The notes under the pieces are model-generated. The model did no database searches, was not told the origin of the DNA, and worked only from the letters and a program-made list of their open reading frames with translations. Shown piece after piece: positions 1-9,208 of a DNA stretch of 58,576 bases. The stretch spans positions 1 through 58,576 of the forward strand of contig JAUCBJ010008113.1 of assembly GCA_032718475.1 (NCBI GenBank). Direction: 5' to 3'. This DNA is from Nemertoderma westbladi (Eukaryota > Xenacoelomorpha > Nemertodermatida > Nemertodermatidae). The position numbers and the translations under genes were made by a program. Numbering within the stretch: position 1 is the first letter of the stretch; every line of letters starts with the position of its first letter.

Positions 1-3000
1 GCTTTTAACTCCGCTCGAGGAACTTTCAGCTTGTTGTTGATTAATGCCTTAGAAGTAACCAAGGCGACTTTGATTCCATCCGGAGTTTCCACTCTTAGGT
101 AGGCTACTATACCGATTCCCATATCGCTGGCGTCTCCAAACACATGGAGTTGATAGGAATACGTAGGGAGAACATGACCAAAATATGAACGGGAAATTAT
201 AAAATCTTCGATAGCTGGCAGAGAATCTTCCCATTTCATCCACTTCTTCAATAATTCTCCCTTAAGTGGATCGTCACATGAGTGGTTTTCAAGCCACATT
301 TGTTGTACCAAACTACGAGCAATCAATATAACTGGGCTAATAAATCCCAATGGATCGAAATAAGTGCTCAGTATACTTAAGCAAATCCGTTTGGTTCGAA
401 CTTGATTATCTTGCTGTTTTAGCTGGAAAAACAGGATATCTCGCTCTGTGTCCCATTTCAAGCCGAGTGTCTTGGTTTCTGGCAGATCATCTTTGATCAA
501 ATCGAGATCTTTCGCTCCTTGATCTTCCGCAGGGATCGACTCCAGAAACTCACGGGAGTTGCTGGTGAATTTGGTTAATCGAAACCCACCTCTTTTTAAG
601 CACTCCACCGTTCCTTTAGCTACCTCAATGGCTTCCTCAACTGATGGAAGGGACTTCAGATTGTCGTCCATGTATATGTCTCTCTTGATGTTGTCGATCA
701 CTTCCTTAGAGAAGGCCTCTCTGTTGTCCTCTGCAGTGGTACGCACTACCGAACAGGCGTTGGAAGGGCTTGAGATTATCCCAAAGGCCTGGATGGTCAT
801 CCAGTACTCCACCGGTTTCTGGTTGAGGTCTCCTTCGGGCCACCACAGAAATCGTAGACTATCTCGATCCCTATCCAACACCTTGACTTGTAAGAATATG
901 CCTTCTATATCGGAGGCGAAAGCAATCGAATATTGTCTCAATCTTAAAAGAATTCCCAACAAGGATTGAAGTAAGTTGGGTCCGGGTAACAATTCAGAGT
1001 TAAGGGATTGACCCATGTAAAGAGCGGAGCCATCAAACACTACTCTCACTTCATTTGGTTTACCGGGTTTAGGAACGTAATGGTGAGTTAAATAATACGT
1101 TCTTTCAGTCACAGGTGTTTCTTCCGGTACCCTCTCCGCGTATCCCTTATTAATAAATTTTTCCAGCTGTGTTTGATACATTGCTTTAGCTGAAGAATTA
1201 GCCGTAAGGCGTCGATGGAGTTGCGCGATTCTTTTTTCCGCCAGGGGTCTGTTATTGATGAACTTCGGTTCTCTCTTGCGGAAAGGTAGACCGACTTCAT
1301 ACCTACCTTGATCTTTGAGGAAACGTGTAGTTGTCTCTTGGATCTGCTTGGCCCTTTCCTCTTCCACTGATAAAGCCTTATCGTAGGAATTGGGCTCTAC
1401 CGCCTCTTGCGTAAAGAATCGTACAGCATGTTCATCTCGAGTCTTGGCATTACAACGCTCAATGACGTCATTTAACTCGTCGTTATAAGCTTCTCGTTCA
1501 GATGGATAGAGAAGTTGACATAAGTTCACTTGGTTTTGCCAAGCCTCGTTTTCTTTAAGGAGGTCGATGGTATTCTCCTCATCAAAAAGCTGGTGAATGT
1601 CGTCGTTATCTGAGGAGTATGGAGTTCCCTCAGTTAAATCGTCTCCCTCACTAGTATCACCTTCCCATTCACTCACCTGGCAGACGCGTTCTTGCGGTAG
1701 TCTTTCTCTGAGTGTTCTACGGGAAGGGCCAGTAAAGTACCAACCTACTCTAGTTCTTACCGCATAGGTCTGTAGTGGCTGCGGTTGAGCTGGCCGTTTC
1801 TCTAATGTCTCCAGCGCCTCATGCGCGTTTTGGCCGATGAGTATTTGCACTCCAGGATAATCAGTCTGGAACCGAGGTATGTTAAGATGTTGGATGCTCT
1901 CATCCTCGTCCCAATTATAAAGGTCTGCTTGGGTGGTAGCGAAGTTCTTTATAGCTACCATTTTCACTGACCTTATGCTATGTTCTCCTAGTTCGTCCTG
2001 GGGGGTGGACAACGCTCCTACATAATAATCCGCTGTTATTGTGGATTTCCAGACTTGCATAATGCCTGACATGTTTAGCGTAGTTCGGAACTTGGGTTGT
2101 CCAGCAAATATGTCTTCGGCGAGCTCTTGGTCGATGAATGTTCCTGTACTACCGGAGTCAAGGAGGGCGTTCACTACGTAACTCCTCTTAGGTCCATGAA
2201 CCCTTACCTGTACTACAGGAAATTCTCTAATCCCTACATTGGAAGATGACTCTTTCCAAGATGGTTGTCGTTCAGAAGTAGTTAGAGTGAGGTCACTGTC
2301 TGTATCTTTTTCATATGTGAGTGCTCGATACACTGCGGTATTTATCATGTAACAGGATTCGTTTTCGTCGGAGAACTCGTCTGTATAGAATCCTTCCATC
2401 TCAGATTGATCAGTGTCGTTCACATCACTGAATTGGACATGTAGCTCGGAATCACTTACCTGATTCGGACTATTTCGCTCGAATTCAGCGTGCAACAAGA
2501 TATGATGTTTCGCACCACACTTTGCACACCTTATGTCAGAGAAACAGGTTCGCCGTTGGTGTCCTTGTCTGAGGCAATTATAACATAACCGCTTATCCCA
2601 CATGACTTCACGTCTCTCAGTTAATGATTTCTTCAGGAATTCGTCACACATATTCAAACGGTGGGTCCCGTCGCATAGCGCACATTTCGGTTTGATGTTA
2701 CTTACCTTATTCTGAGTCACATTGTGTACACTTGCTTTTTCTTCGGGCTTTCTCACCTGAATTCTCTTGGGAGACGTAGGAGGAGTTTTCCTTACCTGTT
2801 CTCTCCTGTCATTTGCTCGAGACTTGAATTTACTCACCTGATCTTTAGGCATTTTATTGACATAATAAGATCTATCAGTGTCTTTCCCGCTATCTTCTCC
2901 TTGAGAAGTCTGGCTTTCGCCGTCGTCTGTATAACACACTGGTGTTACCTTTCTCCTAGAGACGGGTTTTTCACTTACCTTGTTTTCCGGTGTCTTCTCT

Positions 3001-5840
3001 CTAGACAGTTTCAGGAGCTGTAATTTCACTTCTCCATCTAGGAATGACATGAGATCAGCCATGGTAGGGTCTCGTCGTTGTTGTTCCATCATATATAGTA
3101 CTTTCTTATCCCAGCGTGTGCCTACCCCACCTTTCGGTAAAGTAGAAGCCACAGCTCCAATGACCATAGAACTTTGGTATTCATGAGACTTACCTAACCA
3201 ATCTAATTGTCTACAGATCTCTTGAATCTCATCGGAAAACTCTATTATCCCACTGCTGATGAACTTTCTGGGCGCTACTAATTTTGCATATAAATACTTA
3301 GCGATATTATTCCTATTACCATACCTGATGTTTAGTGTGTCCCAAACTTGTCTTAATCCGTCCGGATGTCCAATAAACTTTAACGCCATTAACTTGGGAG
3401 ATCCTTCCAAGCACTCGATGAGGTATCTAAGTTTTTCTCCATTAGATAGTACAGAGTTCTGTATGTTATCTTTGTAATATTCATTAAAAGGTAACCATTT
3501 CATCTCATCTCCATTGAACTTGACGATCTCTCCCACCTTCACCGCTTGCCGGGCTTCAGTTCTAGCCATTTGACGCGTAAAACTTTCTTGGGCCATCGTG
3601 TTATTTAATATCGAGTTATCGGTATATAAATTTCTCGGATTATGTTCAACTCTATAAGGAATGTCATTATCAACAGGTCTATAATTACCCTTAATAGGGT
3701 TCACTATAGGAGTTTCGACTTCGCTAGCAGTATATATGCGTGTAGGCTCCACACCTTGCGCATGAGATACTTCAGAGCTAACAGGTTGACACATTGTTAC
3801 TGAGGGTGGTGGTATACCCCTTTGTGTGTTTACTAATTTATCGCGTTCTAGCGCGATACTTTGCTGCACTTCTTGCAACTCTAGCCTACTTTCCCTTACT
3901 GTGCCTTTGAATTGCTGGACAGTCTCCTGCATCTGCCCGAGCAGGATATCCATCCCCCGCCGTCTCTCGTCCACCCATTCGACCGCCGAAGCGGGAGTCG
4001 CCAATGTTGTAGCGGGCGGACGAGGGACAATGGGCGACAAATCAGGAATATTTCGCTCGGGGTCCAGAACCTGAACTGTCTCCTGGGCAGTTCTACGGGG
4101 CACAGGTAGCTTAGTGCTATGCAGAGGGAGTTTAGAGGTAATCAAAGGGAGCACAGGTGTGTCTATCACCGAAGGGGTGATTTCAAGAACAGGCCTAATT
4201 ATTTCAGGCTCATCTACTATCGTAGGGAGTCTTTCTATTTTAATTGTTTGGTCTGTGGGTTCTGTACTGCCTAAGTTGGTGTTATTTAGTTGCCTTCTAA
4301 CAGCTGGAGGCAAATCAGGCAATTTCTGACGGTGGAATGTTCTTTTACGTCGGCTTAGACGAGATCCATTTCCTTTGCCTTCAGTATCGGTGGTATCGCC
4401 TTCCTCAGATGATGTATAACCTTGTCTTTTGGGAGTAGATCGATTCATCATCTGCATATTACTAGCTGTCAACTGTTTATTTATGCAGTCTTGATTCTCT
4501 TGAAGATGTTCCAATTCCAGTTGGGTGATCTCTTCCGCTGCTCTCCGTTCTGCTTCCGCCACCGCTGCCTCTTTTGCCTCTGCCGCTGCCGCTTTTGCCT
4601 CTGCCGCTGCCGCTTTTGCCTCTGCCGCTGCCGCTTTTCTTTCTGCCTCTGCCACGGCTGCTCTCTTTCTGTCTTCTATACGTTTTTTCCTTACTTGTTC
4701 TTCCTTTTCTCTAGCGATGCGGAGTTGTTCATCGAATTTAGCTTGGTTCGCCGCTAACCTATCTACATCTATTGCATCCAACACACGCTGGGCTCCTTCA
4801 CTATTAGGGCTAAGCCCCTCTAACCTTCTCCTCAACTCTTCATCACCTAAAAAACGCTGATAGTCTGACAGATAAATGTCAATGGCATCTTTCTTATGCG
4901 GTTTCTCTGCCGTCGCTTCACTTTCCATTTGGGAAGAAGTAGCGTCCGTTGATTCTCCTTGGGTTGAGCGCTCCTCCAACTGAGCTTTCCACTGAGCTGC
5001 TCCTTGAACATGGCGACTCACCCGTTGAAACCAAGTCTTTACGGCAACTTGCAACGACGTGTCTTGTCTTCTTTTAGAAGCCTCCTCAAAGGCTGATAAG
5101 ATTAGCCTAATTCGCAGAATTCTTTCTCTAACTTGATAAAGCAGTTGTCCCTGCTCTTGAGGTCCTTGAGGTTGTTTAAACAGTTGTTTTTCTACTCGCT
5201 CCATAGAGCTGAAGAATCCTTGTGCGTATCCGGCTGCGGACCTCTTCCATACAGCTGGATCGATGGTTTCCTTGGCTACTCCCATCCGGTGTATGTCTTC
5301 CCAGGCAGCTTCTGATAAATCAAACGGGAGTCCGGGTCCGGGGAAGTTCCATTGCGACTCGACAATAGACTTCAGTTCTTCCCTCGTGTATCCCGCATAA
5401 CTATCTCTAGTTGATCGCTGACTTCTCGCCCAATCGATCTGGTGTTCTTCCACCGCAATCAATAACCTAGTGAGTACGGCTGCAGGAAGGATGAGAAGGG
5501 GATCCGTATAAACCGCATCCATCATCTCTGCTCCGCGCTCGGGTGTCAGCTCTACAGTATCCTCACTACTGGAGCTGCTGGGCCGTTGAGGAATAAGTTC
5601 TTGACTCGCGGGTTGTTGCTGTTCCGCTGCTTCTTGCTCCCGCTTGACCTGAGCTCGAGTGCCTATGATAGACCTACGATGTTGGACCAGCCTAGGTTCT
5701 GTTATTACTACTGGAGGGATGACCTTCCTCACAGTGGGAGGTGAACTGAACTTACGACTAGACGGTTCTATATCTCTATCTGAGCCGCAGATAGTTACAT
5801 CTAATAAACTGTCTGACAGGTTCTGCTTAGTATCACACAT
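1..5840 (-). CDS. gag-pol: BEL/Pao Gag-Pol polyprotein, element A (C-terminus outside window)
   Basis: Starting at the ATG at 5840-5838 (an in-frame stop lies about 35 bases upstream), I read the frame triplet by triplet down to position 3 and found no stop in most of it: at least 1946 codons. The N-terminal 350 residues are acidic and glutamine-rich. An alanine/glutamate/lysine coiled coil (AEAKAAAAEAK) sits near residues 385-435. A DUF1759-type Gag core starts near residue 770 (KFNGDEMKWLPF). A CX2CX4HX4C zinc knuckle (CYNCLRQGHQRRTC) lies near residue 1086. The aspartic protease has LLDSGSTGTFID near 1228. RT shows the DIEGIF motif and YMDD near 1724. RNase H begins with HVFGDASDMG near 1900. 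Gag and Pol are in one frame, as is usual for BEL/Pao. The intact frame suggests a recent, possibly active insertion. Confidence 0.93.
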   Translation of the reverse strand, partial: MCDTKQNLSDSLLDVTICGSDRDIEPSSRKFSSPPTVRKVIPPVVITEPRLVQHRRSIIGTRAQVKREQEAAEQQQPASQELIPQRPSSSSSEDTVELTPERGAEMMDAVYTDPLLILPAAVLTRLLIAVEEHQIDWARSQRSTRDSYAGYTREELKSIVESQWNFPGPGLPFDLSEAAWEDIHRMGVAKETIDPAVWKRSAAGYAQGFFSSMERVEKQLFKQPQGPQEQGQLLYQVRERILRIRLILSAFEEASKRRQDTSLQVAVKTWFQRVSRHVQGAAQWKAQLEERSTQGESTDATSSQMESEATAEKPHKKDAIDIYLSDYQRFLGDEELRRRLEGLSPNSEGAQRVLDAIDVDRLAANQAKFDEQLRIAREKEEQVRKKRIEDRKRAAVAEAERKAAAAEAKAAAAEAKAAAAEAKEAAVAEAERRAAEEITQLELEHLQENQDCINKQLTASNMQMMNRSTPKRQGYTSSEEGDTTDTEGKGNGSRLSRRKRTFHRQKLPDLPPAVRRQLNNTNLGSTEPTDQTIKIERLPTIVDEPEIIRPVLEITPSVIDTPVLPLITSKLPLHSTKLPVPRRTAQETVQVLDPERNIPDLSPIVPRPPATTLATPASAVEWVDERRRGMDILLGQMQETVQQFKGTVRESRLELQEVQQSIALERDKLVNTQRGIPPPSVTMCQPVSSEVSHAQGVEPTRIYTASEVETPIVNPIKGNYRPVDNDIPYRVEHNPRNLYTDNSILNNTMAQESFTRQMARTEARQAVKVGEIVKFNGDEMKWLPFNEYYKDNIQNSVLSNGEKLRYLIECLEGSPKLMALKFIGHPDGLRQVWDTLNIRYGNRNNIAKYLYAKLVAPRKFISSGIIEFSDEIQEICRQLDWLGKSHEYQSSMVIGAVASTLPKGGVGTRWDKKVLYMMEQQRRDPTMADLMSFLDGEVKLQLLKLSREKTPENKVSEKPVSRRKVTPVCYTDDGESQTSQGEDSGKDTDRSYYVNKMPKDQVSKFKSRANDRREQVRKTPPTSPKRIQVRKPEEKASVHNVTQNKVSNIKPKCALCDGTHRLNMCDEFLKKSLTERREVMWDKRLCYNCLRQGHQRRTCFSDIRCAKCGAKHHILLHAEFERNSPNQVSDSELHVQFSDVNDTDQSEMEGFYTDEFSDENESCYMINTAVYRALTYEKDTDSDLTLTTSERQPSWKESSSNVGIREFPVVQVRVHGPKRSYVVNALLDSGSTGTFIDQELAEDIFAGQPKFRTTLNMSGIMQVWKSTITADYYVGALSTPQDELGEHSIRSVKMVAIKNFATTQADLYNWDEDESIQHLNIPRFQTDYPGVQILIGQNAHEALETLEKRPAQPQPLQTYAVRTRVGWYFTGPSRRTLRERLPQERVCQVSEWEGDTSEGDDLTEGTPYSSDNDDIHQLFDEENTIDLLKENEAWQNQVNLCQLLYPSEREAYNDELNDVIERCNAKTRDEHAVRFFTQEAVEPNSYDKALSVEEERAKQIQETTTRFLKDQGRYEVGLPFRKREPKFINNRPLAEKRIAQLHRRLTANSSAKAMYQTQLEKFINKGYAERVPEETPVTERTYYLTHHYVPKPGKPNEVRVVFDGSALYMGQSLNSELLPGPNLLQSLLGILLRLRQYSIAFASDIEGIFLQVKVLDRDRDSLRFLWWPEGDLNQKPVEYWMTIQAFGIISSPSNACSVVRTTAEDNREAFSKEVIDNIKRDIYMDDNLKSLPSVEEAIEVAKGTVECLKRGGFRLTKFTSNSREFLESIPAEDQGAKDLDLIKDDLPETKTLGLKWDTERDILFFQLKQQDNQVRTKRICLSILSTYFDPLGFISPVILIARSLVQQMWLENHSCDDPLKGELLKKWMKWEDSLPAIEDFIISRSYFGHVLPTYSYQLHVFGDASDMGIGIVAYLRVETPDGIKVALVTSKALINNKLKVPRAELK

Positions 5841-5970
5841 GTTTGTGTGTACAGTTGAATGCCTACTGCTATATCACAGTCTGAGCAAGTCTAGTAATTC
5901 AGTATTAACTGCTAGCCTAGTAATTAATTACCGATACTGCTACTCAGTGTAGCGTGATATATATAATATA

Positions 5971-6215
5971 TTAGAATACCGGTATGCTTATAGTATATAT
6001 AAGTATTATTACAGACTAGGTTTATCTCAGAATACCGGTATAATTTTAGCACAAATATATATAAATATATAATAGGCCTATCGGGAATACCGGTATACAG
6101 CTTACAGTTTGTAGCATATATAATTCTGGACTAGAATTAATTACAAGTACCGGTATAATTTCAGCCTAAATTATAGAAATAAAGATAATAGGCCTATCGT
6201 AAATACCGGTATATC
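5971..6215. repeat. Five ~56-bp units each centred on the palindrome ATACCGGTAT
   Basis: ACCGGT occurs at 5978, 6034, 6089, 6149 and 6205, a spacing of 55-60 bases. The flanks are also related (AATAGGCCTATCG...AATACCGGTATA recurs). The array lies 130-370 bases upstream of the element A gag start, so it would sit in the 5' leader or LTR end. Regular palindromes could bind a dimeric factor or mark recombination, but no function is shown. Confidence 0.8.
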
Positions 6216-7149
6216 AATTATTTTAAATAATTGAATTTCTGAATTTTAGGGTTACTTGGTTACTTTAACTTACTTTATTGCCGTTAGTTAAGCAGTAGTC
6301 CAACTGATATTGAGACCTAATTGTTATATGGTAGGCCTACTATTTATAAATCGTTAGATTTGATTTATAATATATATATACCCGTTTTAATGGGTTTTGT
6401 CCATGTTTGAAATAAATGTTATTATTTCTGGGGTAATCACTACACAAAGCGGTACGCTTTCAGTGAAGTGTTACGTACAGGATACTAAAACAAATGATTC
6501 TAATTTACCTAAGTTACTTAATACTACAAATTACGTACGATTCGGGTTGAGATTACAATCTCTAAATAAACACAAAAATTTACAAAAACACAAAATACGA
6601 ATTTTTAGGGTAATTTTACAAGAAGTCTACAAACCAGCCTAACAAAGGGTTAGAAAACTGGTTATTACAACGGACAGGGTACTGCGGTTATTTGAAAATA
6701 ATACGTAGTAGTAAATACACTGCATTGTCCAGATAGGAAAATACCACCGCCTGACGACCTATAGCCGTATCGCTATAGGTTCTACGTTATGTATCACGGA
6801 GTGTTCCTACCTAGAAGTTAATAGAGCTAATCGAACGTGCCTATTAACCACTTTACAACACAAATATAATGCCTACACTAATTACTTTCGGAAAGCACTG
6901 TACACTAAACCCTAAATTAGGTACGAGTACTTGTACAACAGATAATCAGTAGTTAAATATACTTGAACAGCTAAAAGAACCATGGCATCTGCTGGAGTGA
7001 CCGATGCACAAAATCACCAGTCTTTACCTACGCCAAGCAGCCCGTGTAGTACCGGGGTTAATTTAACTATAGCGGTATGTATAACAAACACAATTACTGT
7101 AGGAACAAACTTGGGGAATGAATGTTGCGGATAATCGCATAAACTCTGA

Positions 7150-7737
7150 ATAATAAATATCACGCTACGCGTACAAACTACTCAAACAAAATGCAGACCG
7201 AACACTGACAGACTACTATCAAGCCTAAACAAACTACGGTATATGCAGACTCCGAAATAATTAGGTAGTATGCGTTCTAACCCAGTAGTACGACTTATTC
7301 TTTAGTTGGGGGTTTACCTTACAGCATTCGCTGCCCCTACTTCCTAACCGTTCTTTATCGGACAAGTGATCTACACACGCTGCAATCCGTTCAGACCTAA
7401 TAACAGCCAGGCAACTATCCAGCCTACAAATTATCTAAATAAAATTATACGCTACCCGTACAGACTTACACAAACAAAGTACAGACTAAACGATGGCAGA
7501 CTACTCTCAAGCCTAAATAAACTACAGGACATGCAGACTCCGAAATGATTAGGGAGTATGCGTTCTAACCCAGTAGTACGACTTATTCTTTAGTTGGGGG
7601 TTTACCTTACAGCATTCGCTGCCCCTACTTCCTAACCGTACTTAATCGGACAGGTGATCTACACACACTGCAATCCGTTCAGACTTAACAGCAATCAGAC
7701 AACAGCTCAGCCTACAAATTGTCTGTACAATCTGATC
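7150..7737. repeat. Tandem duplication, period about 289 bp
   Basis: The block containing ACTCCGAAAT at 7249 recurs at 7538, and the preceding segment (ACGCTACSCGTACA...) also recurs at the same offset, giving two diverged copies. The most conserved part is the CAGTAGTACGACTTATTC to CCTACTTCCTAACCG stretch at about 7280-7350 and 7570-7640. It lies within the presumed LTR of element A. LTRs of the other BEL elements here also contain internal tandem units. Confidence 0.85.
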
Positions 7738-7847
7738 AGGCTTACACGTCTTCTGTTCAATACTGGCCTACAAACAAATAAAACTTGACAGAAATAAGTA
7801 AAATCTCAATAAAAAACCAGGGCGGCCGTTCCCTGATTAAGTATTAA

Positions 7848-8052
7848 GACCTACCGGTATACAACAATCAAATCGAATAATACTAATGTACTTATACGGG
7901 AAGTACCGGTTAGGACAGTTAGGCCTACGGACCTACAGAAGTACCGGTTCTGGCAGTTGGACCTACGGGCCTACAGCAGTACAGGTTCTTGCAGTTGGGC
8001 CTACTGACCTACAGAAGTACCGGTTCAAGTTTACCGGTTGACCGGTATTTTC
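7848..8052. repeat. ~42-bp imperfect repeats with ACCGGT
   Basis: Units of the type CCTACAGAAGTACCGGTTCTGGCAGTTGG recur at about 7890-8040, followed by a cluster of three ACCGGT/GACCGGT sites. They share the ACCGGT core with the 56-bp array near 6000 but have different flanks. Confidence 0.7.
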
Positions 8053-8864
8053 AACTTTATTGCTTACTGCAATAAAGAAGCGATATTCAGACCTTTGGCA
8101 GTTTAACCCGCCAAATTAAGATGTCTTCTAGATATTAAATCGCTTTTTAGCCTATGACAAGTATTTGATTCACTACACTAGTCGAAACCAATCTGTGCGC
8201 GATCATTCACCCGCTGGATATTCCCGGGAGATTGGGTTCGACGGTTTAATTTTATTGCTATGTAAGCCTAATGTATTATTCGACTGACAGTATTATATAA
8301 TCTCTGACAATATTATTCACCTTCGGGGAATATTAACAGTTCCTTTAGGACGTGGCGCTTTATCTATATAAACAGAGTTATGACTTAAACTACTCACAAC
8401 GATATGGCTTAATTATAATTCACATATATGGCGCATTCTTTAGGAATTGCTTCTTTAACAGACTCACTCATACACAATGCTGCACAATACTGCACACTAA
8501 TCTGCCAATCTTCACTGATTTTAGTCACATATAAAAGGAACACAGACTGACTCATGTAGGGTCTATCAAATAACATTAGATTCACTTCAAACCACTTTAA
8601 CATAAGTCACAATCGTTATTGGTAACCTTTCTCTCTTACCTTCGGTATATCAAGAATATTGGGTTTCGGGGTTATTTCTCGTTATTCCAATATAATAATT
8701 CATCAACAAATATAATGAATAACCGACAACAAATAGCAGTATGCAGTATTCACAGATCAGTTATTAAAGCCGTGTGGTACGGTGTGTCAAATGCGTTAAA
8801 GGATATATGTCCTTATAATTAAACCTACTAGTGTTGAGCTAAAAAGCAGAAAGCATAAAACACT

Positions 8865-9208
8865 ACAAAGCCGTTCTTTCGTGGCTTTGAAAAACTCGTG
8901 ACTACTACTCTATACGAGGATACCAACTACCCTTATTCCACGAAGCTCCCATTCAACACAGAGAAAGAGCAGTGAGATAGGAAAATTTCAGTTCAGTAGC
9001 TCTGTGATAGGTCAAAATCAAGGCTAACTCAAATTCTATTGGGAGATACAAAAACAAGGCTATGACGCAACCTTCCTAGGCTGGTTGGCCGATTAAACAG
9101 AGCCCAGATACCTGCGTACAGCAAATCAGCCAATAAGCTGGTAGCTTGCGCTATTCGAGTTATAGATCCCCTTTTAGAGTATTCAGCGACTGGGGGGGAA
9201 CTGGTTAG
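8865..9208. other. Junction region, probable 5' remnant of the RLE retrotransposon
   Basis: No open gene is visible. A short hairpin (CAAAGCC...GGCTTTG) occurs at 8867-8890. From about 9060 the plus strand translates in one frame to residues such as SANKLVACAIRVIDPLLEY, directly ahead of recognisable RT sequence but in a different frame. This is probably decayed upstream RT or linker sequence of the element that follows; I could not recognise a domain. Confidence 0.4.

Larger units (their letters stand above)
1..8864 (-). mobile_element. BEL/Pao LTR retrotransposon, element A (partial, runs off left edge)
   Basis: This is a minus-strand BEL/Pao element of which the window holds the 5' half: presumed LTR and leader (about 5841-8864) and gag-pol up to RNase H. 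Integrase and the 3' LTR lie beyond position 1, so no LTR pair or target duplication can be checked. The right boundary is a guess: reading the minus strand, a TGTAG start (complement of ACTACA ending near 8864) would suit the TGT...ACA termini of this superfamily, and sequence of a different element begins soon after. No convincing primer binding site was identified. The coding part is well supported; the limits of the noncoding part are not. Confidence 0.65.
5841..8864. other. Noncoding leader/LTR region of element A
   Basis: About 3 kb without a convincing gene. It is AT-rich and full of short repeats: ACCGGT-centred 56-bp units near the gag start, a 289-bp tandem duplication in the middle, and a second ACCGGT family at 7848-8052. 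Motifs such as TAGGCCTA recur. The position, just upstream of a BEL gag, implies that most of it is LTR plus untranslated leader, but the LTR limits cannot be set because the partner LTR is outside the window. Confidence 0.5.

Noticed and set aside
6394-6420. Primer binding site of element A (minus strand CATGGACAAAACCC)
   Set aside because: The TGG is suggestive, but the following bases match no tRNA 3' end that I can recall, and the LTR boundary cannot be confirmed.
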